A stretch of 64,000 nt of DNA from CAJWKT01 sp964465375 (GTDB taxonomy: Bacteria; Pseudomonadota; Gammaproteobacteria; Steroidobacterales; Rariloculaceae). Below the pieces are notes generated by a model. That model was given only the letters and a program-made list of their open reading frames with translations, did no database searches and was not told where the DNA came from. The stretch is from the NCBI GenBank assembly GCA_964465375.1, contig CAYXIJ010000011.1, positions 6,782 to 70,781 on the forward strand, written 5' to 3'. Positions 15,388-24,692 of the stretch are shown here, in pieces. Position 1 is the first letter of the stretch. Every line of letters begins with the position of its first letter. The position numbers and the translations under genes were made by a program.

Positions 15388-16347
15388 TTACTTGCGTCCT
15401 TTAAAAACCCATTCACTGCTTTTCAGCCATTCTAAGGTTTTTGCGATCCCATCTCGAATACTGACATTTGGCTGCCAGCCATAAGAATTCATTTTCGTAG
15501 TATCCAGGTAAATCATAGGGCTATCACCAACCCAGCCCCTGATAGAATCTTGCGCAATAATCTTCGGATTTATACCCATAAATTCCGTGATAACTTTTAT
15601 AGAATCAAATACTTCAATCGTTTCACGTGTACCTAGATTGATAACGTTAACTTTTTCATTAGCCTTCTCTATACCAAGAATCATAGCCTCAATGCAGTCA
15701 CGAACATATATATATGATTTTGTCTGATGACCATCCCCAAGTATACCGAGGGAATCAGGATTCATTAATAATTTTTCATAAAAATCATAGACATGACCAT
15801 GTGTATATCTTTCTCCAAGGACAGAAACGAACCTAAAAATCCATGCCTGAAAATTAAATCCTTCACAATATGCTTGAATCATAGACTCACAAGAAAGCTT
15901 AGAGGCGCCATACAGCGAAGTCTGTATAGGCATAGGGCAATCTTCAGGTGTAGGAATTACCCTAGACTCACCATAGATTGCGCCCGTAGAAGAAAAAACA
16001 ATTTTTTTAATTTCATTTTCTCTCATTGCCTCTAATACGTTAAAGGTAACAATCGTATTTTGCTCAAGATCCTTACTAGGATGCTCCGTTCCAAACCTTA
16101 CGTCCGCATTAGCTGCAAAATGAAAAATGCAATCATAACCAGCGATATTATTTCTAAAGGATTCTGTATTAGATAAATCGCAAACCAAAAGCTCAAAATT
16201 AGGGTGACCCATTGCTGATTTTAAAAACTCAGGTCTTCCTGTTGAAAAATTATCCAGTCCTAGCACCTGATAGCCACTACCAAGAAGATAGTCGGTTAAA
16301 TTACTGCCAATAAAGCCGGCGGCGCCCGTAACTACAATTTTTTTCAT
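15388..16347 (-). CDS. NAD-dependent epimerase/dehydratase (GalE/WbpP-like)
   Basis: About 319 residues from the ATG at 16347; a TTG three codons upstream is also in frame. It has the extended SDR pattern: VVTGAAGFIGSNLTDYLL, LDNFSTGRPEF, FHFAANADVRFGTEHP, FSSTGAIYGES and SLYGASKLSCE with the Tyr-x3-Lys pair. ILGDGHQTKSYIYVRDC and INLGTRETIEV follow. This resembles UDP-hexose 4-epimerases, which interconvert C4 epimers of UDP-sugars. The specific sugar is not determined. The gene lies between a GT4 gene and the Ugd-like gene, in the same direction with small gaps, so it is likely part of the heptose/redox operon. Confidence 0.82.
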   Translation of the reverse strand: MKKIVVTGAAGFIGSNLTDYLLGSGYQVLGLDNFSTGRPEFLKSAMGHPNFELLVCDLSNTESFRNNIAGYDCIFHFAANADVRFGTEHPSKDLEQNTIVTFNVLEAMRENEIKKIVFSSTGAIYGESRVIPTPEDCPMPIQTSLYGASKLSCESMIQAYCEGFNFQAWIFRFVSVLGERYTHGHVYDFYEKLLMNPDSLGILGDGHQTKSYIYVRDCIEAMILGIEKANEKVNVINLGTRETIEVFDSIKVITEFMGINPKIIAQDSIRGWVGDSPMIYLDTTKMNSYGWQPNVSIRDGIAKTLEWLKSSEWVFKGRK

Positions 16348-16387
16348 ATCAATCAATTATATAAAAAATTAGGCCTTCTAAAGAAAA

Positions 16388-17530
16388 TCAAGATAATGTG
16401 ACCCTATCAAGGTACTTCTTTAAAAAAAACGCTAAATCCCGAGCAGCGTATTCCTCGTAAAATACACCCGCAATTTGATAATTATGAGGCAAATCCTTCT
16501 CGGTAATAGCTGCCATCATTTTAGCCGCTAAATCCTTTGGATCTTGTCCCTTGAAATATATGCACTGTCCTTCTGTAATCTCTCGTGCAACCTCAGTATC
16601 TGCAACGATAAAGGGTTTAGAAAACACTCTTCCCTCAACATACATAAAACCAAACGTTTCATATAACGCTGGAATCACCATGACTTTAGCATGGTATATT
16701 AGCCTCACTAATTCATCATCATCCGCATTCTCAATAAAGATAATCTTGTCCGATAATTTGAGAGTTTTTATTAAATTCATAACTTCTCTCTTATATCCTG
16801 TATAGGCAAAATTACCCACACAAACAAGTTTTATCTTTTTTGAAGATTGACGCATAGCAATAAATTGAGAGAAAGCTTTCATCAAAACAGTAATATTCTT
16901 TGTCGGAAAAAACCATGACCAAAAAATAAAATACTCTCCAAAATTATTGTCTGCCCCAGATAATTTCAACTTATCTATTCTATTCTTCCATCTAGATACT
17001 TCAGCCCCATGGTAAATGACATTCCTCTTTTCCTGCTTGATGTTCATATGATCACCAATTGCTTTTGCAGCTGAATTTGATGGAAATTCAATTGCAATTG
17101 CCTTATTTGCTGAAATTTTAGATAAAAATTCGTGAATCAAATTTGCTTTTATTCCCCTGTTTTGTCTCGGGGTAACTGAATTTGGATTGTGAATACCTAA
17201 AACAAAGGGCAGTATATTAATGATAGGTCCGATATCCCATGGAGAATACAATAAACTGGCACGATACCATCGGGCTCTTATTGGAATAAAAAAAATAGCA
17301 TTTAGAGTTCTTATAACATACCCATAATTAACTTTAATCCTGATAATCCGGATCCTTTCACTTGCATAGGAATCAAAATCTTTGTTATCAGAAAATAAGA
17401 CTATCCTAAGATCTGTATGAGCCACCAGACCATCCAACACATTTCTCATAAATCTTTTCGCCCCATGTGTAACGGACCTGGTTGAATCTACAGCAATTAA
17501 ATCCTCCTTTGAGATTTTTTTATAAAACAT
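16388..17530 (-). CDS. Glycosyltransferase family 4
   Basis: This 380-residue GT-B transferase has an N-terminal half with a hydrophobic stretch around residues 85-110 and LGIHNPNSVTPRQNRG. EFPSNSAAKAIGDH and VIYHGAEVSRW mark the hinge to the donor domain. FWSWFFPTKNITVLMKAF then takes the usual GxxxxxK place. VIPALYETFGFMYVEGRVFSKPFIVADTEVAREI is the E-x7-E type donor-binding segment. It retains the family architecture at normal length. It begins 21 bases after the tandem GT4 gene on the same strand. Donor and acceptor are unknown. Confidence 0.8.
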   Translation of the reverse strand: MFYKKISKEDLIAVDSTRSVTHGAKRFMRNVLDGLVAHTDLRIVLFSDNKDFDSYASERIRIIRIKVNYGYVIRTLNAIFFIPIRARWYRASLLYSPWDIGPIINILPFVLGIHNPNSVTPRQNRGIKANLIHEFLSKISANKAIAIEFPSNSAAKAIGDHMNIKQEKRNVIYHGAEVSRWKNRIDKLKLSGADNNFGEYFIFWSWFFPTKNITVLMKAFSQFIAMRQSSKKIKLVCVGNFAYTGYKREVMNLIKTLKLSDKIIFIENADDDELVRLIYHAKVMVIPALYETFGFMYVEGRVFSKPFIVADTEVAREITEGQCIYFKGQDPKDLAAKMMAAITEKDLPHNYQIAGVFYEEYAARDLAFFLKKYLDRVTLS

Positions 17531-17551
17531 GCACTTGTCCTTTAATCGCGC

Positions 17552-19672
17552 CTAAAGTGTCGAATAAAGCTTCTCAAACATCGCAGCTATCTTCTCAGGA
17601 TGATATTTCTTAGCGTTAATCAATCCATTTGTAATTAAAGATTCACGATACTCGTCATCGTCTGTTATTTTATATATTGCATGTTTAATTTCATCGATAT
17701 CATATGGATTAACTAATGCCGCCGATCCCCCGGATACCTCAATCATTGGGCTCACATTGCTAGTAATCACTGGGATTCCCATTGATTGGGCTTCAATTAT
17801 AGGAACACCAAAACCTTCATATATGGAAGCAAAAATTAACATATCAGTCTCTAAATATTTTTGAATTAATTGCTCCTGCTCCAGGGCAAAAGAGTTGCTG
17901 AAGCTAATATTATATTTTTGCAGCCTAGGCAAATCAGTACTTTCGTCAAGTTTTCCAATAATTTCTAAATGGCAATTGATATCCTTGAGCGCCAAGCAAA
18001 CTCTCGATAAATTCTTGTTCTGGGTTGTCCCAATATGCATAATTTTAGGTCTATTCTTATTAAAGGAACTCTTTCTTTCATAGGTGAATTGTGTATTCAG
18101 ACAAACTGGTATGACATGAATTTTCTCATGCGGATAGCTGATCACACTCAATAGTTCTTTTTTTGTTTTCTCTGAAATAACAGTTATTGCGCTTACTTTT
18201 TTTGAAGGCAATGTAAACCAAAAATATTTATAAAGCTTCCTTTTTAGGCCCTTTGAATGAACAACAGAGCCACAATCCATAATGCTTAATATTGTTTTTT
18301 TCCTATTCATGAGGTAGGAAAGGAAATGAACATCACCAGTAATATGATTAATGTCATTTTGGTGGAAAAAGGCCTCAAAAATATTAAAAACCCTCTTGAA
18401 AACTCCCTGACTATTATATTTAGACTGAAAGACCTTCAAATTATAGTCAGGCGATAAAAAGTTTCTTACCCCAGAAAAATAGAGCTCAATACTCCCATAG
18501 AAAGGCATTTTTCGATGAAAAAAAACTATTTTTTTAGTTTTAGCGGCGCCCTCATCAAGAATTTTATTGTACAAAGAGATAGTCTTATTGATATTTTCAT
18601 GCCACGAAAAACGCTTAATATTTTCAAAACCCTTTTCAACAAGAGAGTCTCTTAGCTCACTATTGTTTAGTAGATTAAGAATATGTTTGGCAAGACTGGC
18701 TTCATCACCCGGATTGGCTACTAGGGCTGCGTCGCCAACAACCTCTGGTAACGACGCTGCATTAGAACAAACCACGGGCAATCCACACGCCATTGCCTCA
18801 ACTGGGGGTCTACCAAACCCCTCGTAAAAAGACGGGAACAAGAGAAAATCTACACAGTTATACAATCTAACTACTTCTGGCAAACTTAACTTTTCTATCT
18901 GAATAACTTTATTTTGCAATTGGCTTGTCCTCTCAAAATCTATCCACTCAGGATAATCTTTACCGAGTCGCACCATTCTTATAGGCTTGTGGTAATTTTT
19001 TTCTAGAATCCGCATGACCTTTAGGCAAGTTTTATGATTTTTGTATAACTCTTGCCCAGTTATTAAAATTAGCTTTGTATCTTCATGCGGGAGATTAAAA
19101 TTTTTTCTTAGCTCTGCCTTTGATTCAGTCTTATTAACCTTAAATTCTTCTCCTACACCATAATGAATAACTTCAATTTTATTTGGATTTAAACCCAATA
19201 ATTGAACCAAATCCCTCTTAGAATTTTCACTGATAGCTATTATTTTCTTTGCATTTTCCAACCGATTTAAGGAATAGATCGATCCCCTAGGATTATTGAT
19301 CGATTCCATGCCCTGAATTAGACCCTTCCATTGCATCATTGGAATTAGGTCATGGACTGTAACAATAGCTCTATTCTTAATATTTTCGTTGGTCAGTAAA
19401 TGGGCGTATCCGTGCTCAATGATATGAAATATATTCTGATCAAAATGTTTTATCTGAGATGGATATGAAGCGTACCTTAGTAACCTCATTTTGAGATTAT
19501 TATTAACTATAATATTAAAACGCTTGGGTACCTCAGGAATATATTCTGAAACCTCAAATTCATCCGAAAAATATTTCTTGATTCCTTTGGAAAGAAAATC
19601 AGCATAGACATCCATACTGATCCTATTATCTTCCTTGAAATCACGGAGGAGTTTGACAGTTTTAGGTAACAT
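17552..19672 (-). CDS. Tandem two-domain GT4 glycosyltransferase
   Basis: A 706-residue protein with two complete GT4 units. Unit one (about 1-375) shows AIVTVHDLIPMM, AIISENSKRD, EVIHYGVGEEF, LITGQELYKNHKTCL, LFPSFYEGFGRPPVEAMACG and SLPEVVGDAA. Unit two (about 390-706) repeats the plan with ITVISEKTKKEL, KIMHIGTTQNKNLSRV, FASIYEGFGVPIIEAQSMG and SPMIEVSGGSAALVNP. Both donor-binding E-x7-E segments are intact (EGFGRPPVE, EGFGVPIIE), so both active sites look functional and one polypeptide may add two sugars in sequence. Such double GT4 proteins occur in O-antigen loci. It is the first gene of the minus-strand run that leads to the heptose operon, after an 84-base gap from the GT39-like gene. 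Confidence 0.85.
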   Translation of the reverse strand: MLPKTVKLLRDFKEDNRISMDVYADFLSKGIKKYFSDEFEVSEYIPEVPKRFNIIVNNNLKMRLLRYASYPSQIKHFDQNIFHIIEHGYAHLLTNENIKNRAIVTVHDLIPMMQWKGLIQGMESINNPRGSIYSLNRLENAKKIIAISENSKRDLVQLLGLNPNKIEVIHYGVGEEFKVNKTESKAELRKNFNLPHEDTKLILITGQELYKNHKTCLKVMRILEKNYHKPIRMVRLGKDYPEWIDFERTSQLQNKVIQIEKLSLPEVVRLYNCVDFLLFPSFYEGFGRPPVEAMACGLPVVCSNAASLPEVVGDAALVANPGDEASLAKHILNLLNNSELRDSLVEKGFENIKRFSWHENINKTISLYNKILDEGAAKTKKIVFFHRKMPFYGSIELYFSGVRNFLSPDYNLKVFQSKYNSQGVFKRVFNIFEAFFHQNDINHITGDVHFLSYLMNRKKTILSIMDCGSVVHSKGLKRKLYKYFWFTLPSKKVSAITVISEKTKKELLSVISYPHEKIHVIPVCLNTQFTYERKSSFNKNRPKIMHIGTTQNKNLSRVCLALKDINCHLEIIGKLDESTDLPRLQKYNISFSNSFALEQEQLIQKYLETDMLIFASIYEGFGVPIIEAQSMGIPVITSNVSPMIEVSGGSAALVNPYDIDEIKHAIYKITDDDEYRESLITNGLINAKKYHPEKIAAMFEKLYSTL

Positions 19673-19756
19673 TATTATGGATTAATAGCAGCCTAATCAG
19701 TAGATATAAGTAGCCTTCTATAGCAAACCAAACTAGTAGAGGCGATACAAAAATAC

Positions 19757-21256
19757 TTATTCGCTTCTTTCATACACAACCAAGCTATCCCAGACCCTAA
19801 AATCGCCAAACCTGTAGTTAAATAGCCCATAATCTTTTAAGGGAAGGCTAAATTGATCTGTAATTTTCCACTGCCCTCCATATTTTGATTGCATGCGATC
19901 AAAATCACCTTCTTGGATTATCATTTTATTGACCGACCTTGTTTGCTCCGGTGGTATCTTTCTAAGACCGTGACCACCGCCATAACTGGTAACAAACAGC
20001 GCCTTTGCTCTCTTTCTAGCTTCTAAATACACATAGAAATCTACAACTACAGTATCGCTTGAAGTGATATGTTTTTCAGAAAAATTTTCAATCTTTCCAC
20101 GAGATCGATCATCCCACTCAGAAAACGCAACCCCCATCATCCATGGAAATCCTATCAATACACACAGAATTAATGGTATAGCAGAAAACCTATAAATCAT
20201 GGCATTTTTCTGCCAGTCTAAGCGATCAATGGAATAAAAAATTGCAATCGTTAATACGCTAATGTGCATCCAGCTCATAAGCCAAGTGTATTCGCCTATA
20301 AGGAGTAAAAAAAATGGTATAAAAAGTGTCAAAATACCAAAAAAACAATTTACCCTATCCCTGTTGGTCCGAGGTAAAAGTAAGATCAGGTAAGAAGATA
20401 CAAGTAAGCATGTTGTATACGGCCAGGAAAAAAAGGATTGAAGATATGTTATGGGAAAATCTTTCAATTTTTCTAGGACACGATTGTCATCAAAAACAAA
20501 ATATTGTGCAATTTGGCCTAATAGCGTATGCCCTGAGCCAACGGTAATCATTAGAAATTGACTTAGAGAATCATTAAGCCAATAAAATGCTAGCAGGGAA
20601 AAAACGCCTGCGAATATGCCAATCAAAACTAAAGCAGCATCTCGGAGAATTGTTCTACCAAAAAATAAAACCCCAATACCGATAATCGAAGTAATAAAAA
20701 ATATCACGGATAAATTAGCAAAGGGAGTTAGCATTGACGAAACAATAAGCAGGGTATTCCTTGTTTTAGATGCGGGAAAGGAAGCGACGGCAAAGATTAA
20801 AGATGCAAGAAACAGGCATACGACATCAGGCCTTCCGATCTTGTAGGCATAAGCAATGGGAAATAGCGTCAACAAGAATACTATGTTGAATTTTCTTAAT
20901 ATCTCAGACCTGACAAGATCGAAATTTTTCAACCCTACGGATATCAAAATCACTGCAATAAATCCAAAAATATAGGACAAGGCTCTAGTAACAATTAACT
21001 CAGATCCTAAAATCTTGATCCACCCTGCTTCGAGAAGCGAATAAAGCGGACTATTGCTTGCCCAAAATTCATCTTTCGATTGCGAAGGCCACGCTGTAGA
21101 AGTAAAACCGTTTCCTTCAGCTAAATTAATCGCCGGATCAATATACAATACCTCGTCTGTCCAAGGTACAGGATAACGGGTAGCGGTTGTTATATTTAAA
21201 ATAAAGATAGAGAACACTAAAAATATTAGAGCAATATGGCTAATATTTTTTTTCAT
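19757..21256 (-). CDS. GT39/ArnT-like polytopic membrane glycosyltransferase
   Basis: This 499-residue membrane protein has about ten hydrophobic segments and the first-loop acidic motif of GT-C enzymes, WTDEVLYIDPAINLAEG (Asp34-Glu35). FWASNSPLYSLLEAGW resembles the PMT/ArnT family periplasmic loop, and RPDVVCLFLASLIFA sits in a transmembrane region. Such enzymes use polyprenyl-phosphate sugars on the periplasmic face to modify glycans, lipid A or proteins. It ends a run of genes (19.8-31.3 kb) that includes a polyprenyl-phosphate sugar synthase-like GT2 and GtrA, which would supply such a donor. The acceptor is unknown. Confidence 0.75.
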   Translation of the reverse strand: MKKNISHIALIFLVFSIFILNITTATRYPVPWTDEVLYIDPAINLAEGNGFTSTAWPSQSKDEFWASNSPLYSLLEAGWIKILGSELIVTRALSYIFGFIAVILISVGLKNFDLVRSEILRKFNIVFLLTLFPIAYAYKIGRPDVVCLFLASLIFAVASFPASKTRNTLLIVSSMLTPFANLSVIFFITSIIGIGVLFFGRTILRDAALVLIGIFAGVFSLLAFYWLNDSLSQFLMITVGSGHTLLGQIAQYFVFDDNRVLEKLKDFPITYLQSFFSWPYTTCLLVSSYLILLLPRTNRDRVNCFFGILTLFIPFFLLLIGEYTWLMSWMHISVLTIAIFYSIDRLDWQKNAMIYRFSAIPLILCVLIGFPWMMGVAFSEWDDRSRGKIENFSEKHITSSDTVVVDFYVYLEARKRAKALFVTSYGGGHGLRKIPPEQTRSVNKMIIQEGDFDRMQSKYGGQWKITDQFSLPLKDYGLFNYRFGDFRVWDSLVVYERSE

Positions 21257-21283
21257 ACGAAACTCTATCGAATTTTAGGGAAA

Positions 21284-22027
21284 TTAATTAGTAAAAGATT
21301 TACTAAAATAGCCCTCAAGTGACTTATACTCTTTGAAAATTATATCTGGCTTACTACTATCCTTACCCTGTACTACATTTTGATGAATTTTTTGCACCTT
21401 TATAATCCCAAAGGATCCAGCTCCAGCCATATCAGCTAAAGCTGAATCACCAATCATCCAAATTCTATCCGGCTCAATCTTTAATTTATCCAATGCCAAC
21501 TGAAACGGCCTTGGGTCCGGTTTATCGTGCCCAGCCTCCTCTGAAGTAACAACATAATCAAAGTATTCATCTAACCCAAAATATACCATCTTTCTGAATT
21601 GTATCTGAGCTGTCAGATCAGTGATATTGGCTGTAGTTATAGCATTACTTTTTAGCTTCATTAGAAATTCTTTAACGTGAGGAAATAATTCAGCATGCGT
21701 AAGAAACGTACTCCAGTATGTCTGCTCCAAATCCAAAGTCAATAAAATACGAGTTTTTAGCCCCAAGCTTTCAATCGTTCTTTGAAAATAAAGCAATCTG
21801 CTATGCGAGCTCGCAGTAGCTCCCAGTTTCAATTTAATATCTTCCCTAGAGGTTAGATACGCATGCTCAAATTCCTTCTTATCGATTCCAAGCATTTTCT
21901 CTGCTTTTTCAAAAACTGCCTTAATTGCAGCAACATGCGCTGTATCATAAAGGTAAAGAGTATTATCTGTATCAAAAATGACGGCTTTAGGCTTACCAAT
22001 AGTTTTTTTTGAAAGTACCTTAAGCAT
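21284..22027 (-). CDS. HAD family hydrolase (phosphatase)
   Basis: This 247-residue haloacid-dehalogenase phosphatase has motif I IFDTDNTLY (DxD), motif II ITTANITDL, motif III near EEAGHDKPDPRPF with the Lys, and motif IV IGDSALADMAG. A four-helix cap lies between motifs I and II, as in subfamily I (beta-phosphoglucomutase/Gph-like). It probably dephosphorylates a small sugar phosphate. Its start overlaps the end of the membrane-kinase fusion gene by 8 bases. A kinase domain and a phosphatase are thus translated as neighbours, which suggests a shared phosphorylated intermediate. Confidence 0.85.
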   Translation of the reverse strand: MLKVLSKKTIGKPKAVIFDTDNTLYLYDTAHVAAIKAVFEKAEKMLGIDKKEFEHAYLTSREDIKLKLGATASSHSRLLYFQRTIESLGLKTRILLTLDLEQTYWSTFLTHAELFPHVKEFLMKLKSNAITTANITDLTAQIQFRKMVYFGLDEYFDYVVTSEEAGHDKPDPRPFQLALDKLKIEPDRIWMIGDSALADMAGAGSFGIIKVQKIHQNVVQGKDSSKPDIIFKEYKSLEGYFSKSFTN

Positions 22028-24131
22028 AATTTCTTCTTCTCTTTACGGTTAAATCGTCATTAATTTCAACTAACGTAACCAACTCCATGATGCCTAAAAT
22101 TCCATCGCTAAAACCATCCTTCATGTCAATTAATTCATCAATGTGAGGAGCCAATATGGTTGTCGCAAGGCGGATATCCTCTTTTTCTACATCGCCCTGT
22201 ATTTCAATATCAACACCACCTATTTCATTGATATCATTTAGATTGACATGAAGATTACACACACCAGTAAGCGCCCTGATCAATTCATTGTAGTAAGGGC
22301 AGCTTTTTATCAATACCTGTAACTTAAGTTTAATATCACCAGGTGACTTGTTATCAATGTCATCAGGGTTAACGGGCAAGATATTAAAAATAACATCCGC
22401 TCTCTCTGACTGAGGAAAAATATATTTTTCTGAATCTTGTTTCCTTTTTTTAATTTCATTCAACGTATAATCTGCACTCCTACCTCTTTTTAGATCTCTT
22501 TCTGTCTTAAAAGAAACTCTAAGTCTCTCGTCCATCATCAAATAAACACTCTTATCGATTTCGTCTACAAGGCTCTTTAAATACAGTGTGTGCAGACCAG
22601 ATATGAGTATAAGGTTCTTGCTTACCTTTCTCTTAAGAGAAGAAAATAACCCTGTAAGATGATCATAGGATCTAGCATTCACAGAGCTACCATCTAATAA
22701 TGTCCTAAGATCTCTAACTAAATCAAAAAGTCTATTGGCCCTGGGATTTAAATGTGTAACTGATTTCCACATGGGCGACTCTCGGTCCCAATTATGATAA
22801 TCATCACCCTCAAGATTCACAGTCGCATCACTTCCAAATAATTTTGTTACTGCCTTAGAAAATGTGGATTTACCTGTACCCGAGTCCCCTGTTATACCAA
22901 TCACTAATGGCTTTCTACCCAGATGATAGTAATCATTCCCCTGTATGCCTTCCCGGTAAATTTGTATTCCTATCAAACATCCGAAACTAACAATTAGAGT
23001 ATTTAGAACTGATTGCATTTGAGAGTCATATAAGTAATCCCATTCCAAAATGTTTATACTGACCAAATAATTAAATGCTGCAATGTTAGCGCCGGAACTA
23101 TAAATAACGTGATAACAAATAAAGAATATGCTAAAAAAGGCAATCAAATAATTTGCTCCTCCGCTATTTTTTGATTGATGCAAGGCGAACAATGGAACGA
23201 GCCACAATAGCCATCCAGGGGGAGGGGGAGTAAGAAAAATTATAATACTAAATCCAACTGTCAATGTAGCTAGAAGCAACTCATAATTCATTCTGAGCAT
23301 TCTCCAAGCGTAATATAAAAATAGTAAATAAATAGTTGGTAGTAGATAGATCTTTAGGTTATCTCCCAAGTTTATAGATAGTAGATAGAGCCTGTTAATT
23401 TCACTATTAAAAATAACCATTTCTAAAAAACCAGGTGAGATTAAAAATGGAATAATAATCAGTGAGCTCACCCCGAAGAAAGTGCCAAAAGTCTCCCAAA
23501 AACCACCCTTGACGCTCTGATTTAGCCACAGATAAATAAAGATAATGGGTACCCCGATCAGCATGCTATATTTTGAGGTGACAGACAGAGCTAAAATAGT
23601 CCCCCCGATCTTATAATCACCCTTCTTTAAGCACCCAATTGAATAAAACAACAATACAACTGGGATTAGATCAATTTGGCCATGCCAGTAAACGATATAC
23701 AGCACTAGTGGAGACAGCCAATAGTAGGTAATTATTTGCTTCCAGTATTTTCTAAATTGACCTAGAAGCACTAGAAGTAAGCATAAGTCTGCCATGAAAA
23801 GAGTAACCCGGAAACCAAATCCTGCGAAATAGGCCGAGTTAAAAACCGCATCTAGAGTCGCTCCCAAATAAGTTGCCGGAAGACAAACCAGCAACATTGT
23901 GGGCCCGTAAGGAAATGCCAATAAGTCTCCCCCGGAATCAAAAAAACTACTCCAGGGGGAAATGCTCGGATCATTTAAAAAAGAAACTACAAATGGTACA
24001 AACCAATTGTCTTGAATAACTGGGTACACACATACAAGAAAAATTAACTTAACAAATAAACCAAGAATAAATCTTTTTTCAGAAAAAAGATCATGAGCAA
24101 TTATTCCCAGAGATTTGGATATTTCGTACAA
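22020..24131 (-). CDS. GT-C-like membrane domain fused to a uridine kinase/phosphoribulokinase-like domain
   Basis: A 703-residue protein. Residues about 20-395 hold roughly ten transmembrane segments and resemble GT-C mannosyltransferases. The evidence is an acidic-loop region DSGGDLLAFPYGP near 65-77, YWHGQIDLIP at 148-157 and a PPPPGWLLW helix start near 302. Residues about 405-620 form a P-loop kinase: IGITGDSGTGKSTF (Walker A 415-422), EGDDYHNWDRESPMWK, HLNPRANRLF, and LILISGLHTLY. In related kinases that last segment reads VEGLH, so the Glu is Ser here. The segment MDERLRVSFKTERDLKRGR looks like the lid. TTG at 24131 is the likely start: GGAG lies 7 bases upstream and no in-frame ATG occurs before the first helix. 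I know of no described enzyme with this layout. Substrates are unknown. Confidence 0.78.
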   Translation of the reverse strand: MYEISKSLGIIAHDLFSEKRFILGLFVKLIFLVCVYPVIQDNWFVPFVVSFLNDPSISPWSSFFDSGGDLLAFPYGPTMLLVCLPATYLGATLDAVFNSAYFAGFGFRVTLFMADLCLLLVLLGQFRKYWKQIITYYWLSPLVLYIVYWHGQIDLIPVVLLFYSIGCLKKGDYKIGGTILALSVTSKYSMLIGVPIIFIYLWLNQSVKGGFWETFGTFFGVSSLIIIPFLISPGFLEMVIFNSEINRLYLLSINLGDNLKIYLLPTIYLLFLYYAWRMLRMNYELLLATLTVGFSIIIFLTPPPPGWLLWLVPLFALHQSKNSGGANYLIAFFSIFFICYHVIYSSGANIAAFNYLVSINILEWDYLYDSQMQSVLNTLIVSFGCLIGIQIYREGIQGNDYYHLGRKPLVIGITGDSGTGKSTFSKAVTKLFGSDATVNLEGDDYHNWDRESPMWKSVTHLNPRANRLFDLVRDLRTLLDGSSVNARSYDHLTGLFSSLKRKVSKNLILISGLHTLYLKSLVDEIDKSVYLMMDERLRVSFKTERDLKRGRSADYTLNEIKKRKQDSEKYIFPQSERADVIFNILPVNPDDIDNKSPGDIKLKLQVLIKSCPYYNELIRALTGVCNLHVNLNDINEIGGVDIEIQGDVEKEDIRLATTILAPHIDELIDMKDGFSDGILGIMELVTLVEINDDLTVKRRRNYA

Positions 24132-24691
24132 ACTGCGTCTCCTATTATTCCTTCTTTCTCAATTTTTTTTCTAAAATTGATTGTACCTTCTTTGTTTTCC
24201 CGATTTTGAAGCTCAGGCGAAACAAAACATAATCTAAATTTTCCTTCCTTCTGTAAAATATCCGCTTCCTTCTTTCCTAAAGGAAAACACGAGAAACAGT
24301 CTACCCACACCCAATCCACAGTTCCCGCTAAATTCATTGCTGTGTGAATATCCTCAAATTCTGACACCCTCACTGCAGATCTTGACTCTCCCCCTCTGCT
24401 TGTTTTTAATAGAAATGGGAAGGATTGGTCCAAAAAGAAAAAATCGCTGATTTCTAAATCAAACATTATTGAAATTAATTTTTCCTCAAGACCTTCCTCT
24501 TTCACATTAAGAATTAAAATCTTATGCTTGTAAGCTGAGATCCAATCCATAAAATCTTCGCCCGATATAAATGGGTCATGACTGATAATTAGCTTATCTT
24601 TACTGGAACGAATATCTACTTCAACACCATACTTGATAGGGGTATCTATTAAATCTTTTTTAGTGTTAATACGATGCAATATCTTAATCAT
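24101..24691 (-). CDS. Glycerophosphodiester phosphodiesterase-like protein
   Basis: A short 196-residue protein with the PLC-like phosphodiesterase (GDPD) signature. ILHRIN places the first His at 6 and Arg at 7. YGVEVDIRSS holds the metal-binding Glu24 and Asp26, and LIISHDPF provides the second His at 38. ILILNVKEEGLEEK and the closing strand region DAVCTKYPNLW fit the TIM-barrel order. Classical GDPDs are about 240-300 residues, so this is a compact form. The reaction (hydrolysis of a phosphodiester) follows from the conserved residues, but the natural substrate is unknown. It overlaps the membrane-kinase fusion by 31 bases and starts directly after the GT2 gene, so it belongs to the same transcript. 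Confidence 0.72.
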   Translation of the reverse strand: MIKILHRINTKKDLIDTPIKYGVEVDIRSSKDKLIISHDPFISGEDFMDWISAYKHKILILNVKEEGLEEKLISIMFDLEISDFFFLDQSFPFLLKTSRGGESRSAVRVSEFEDIHTAMNLAGTVDWVWVDCFSCFPLGKKEADILQKEGKFRLCFVSPELQNRENKEGTINFRKKIEKEGIIGDAVCTKYPNLWE

Positions 24692-24692
24692 G

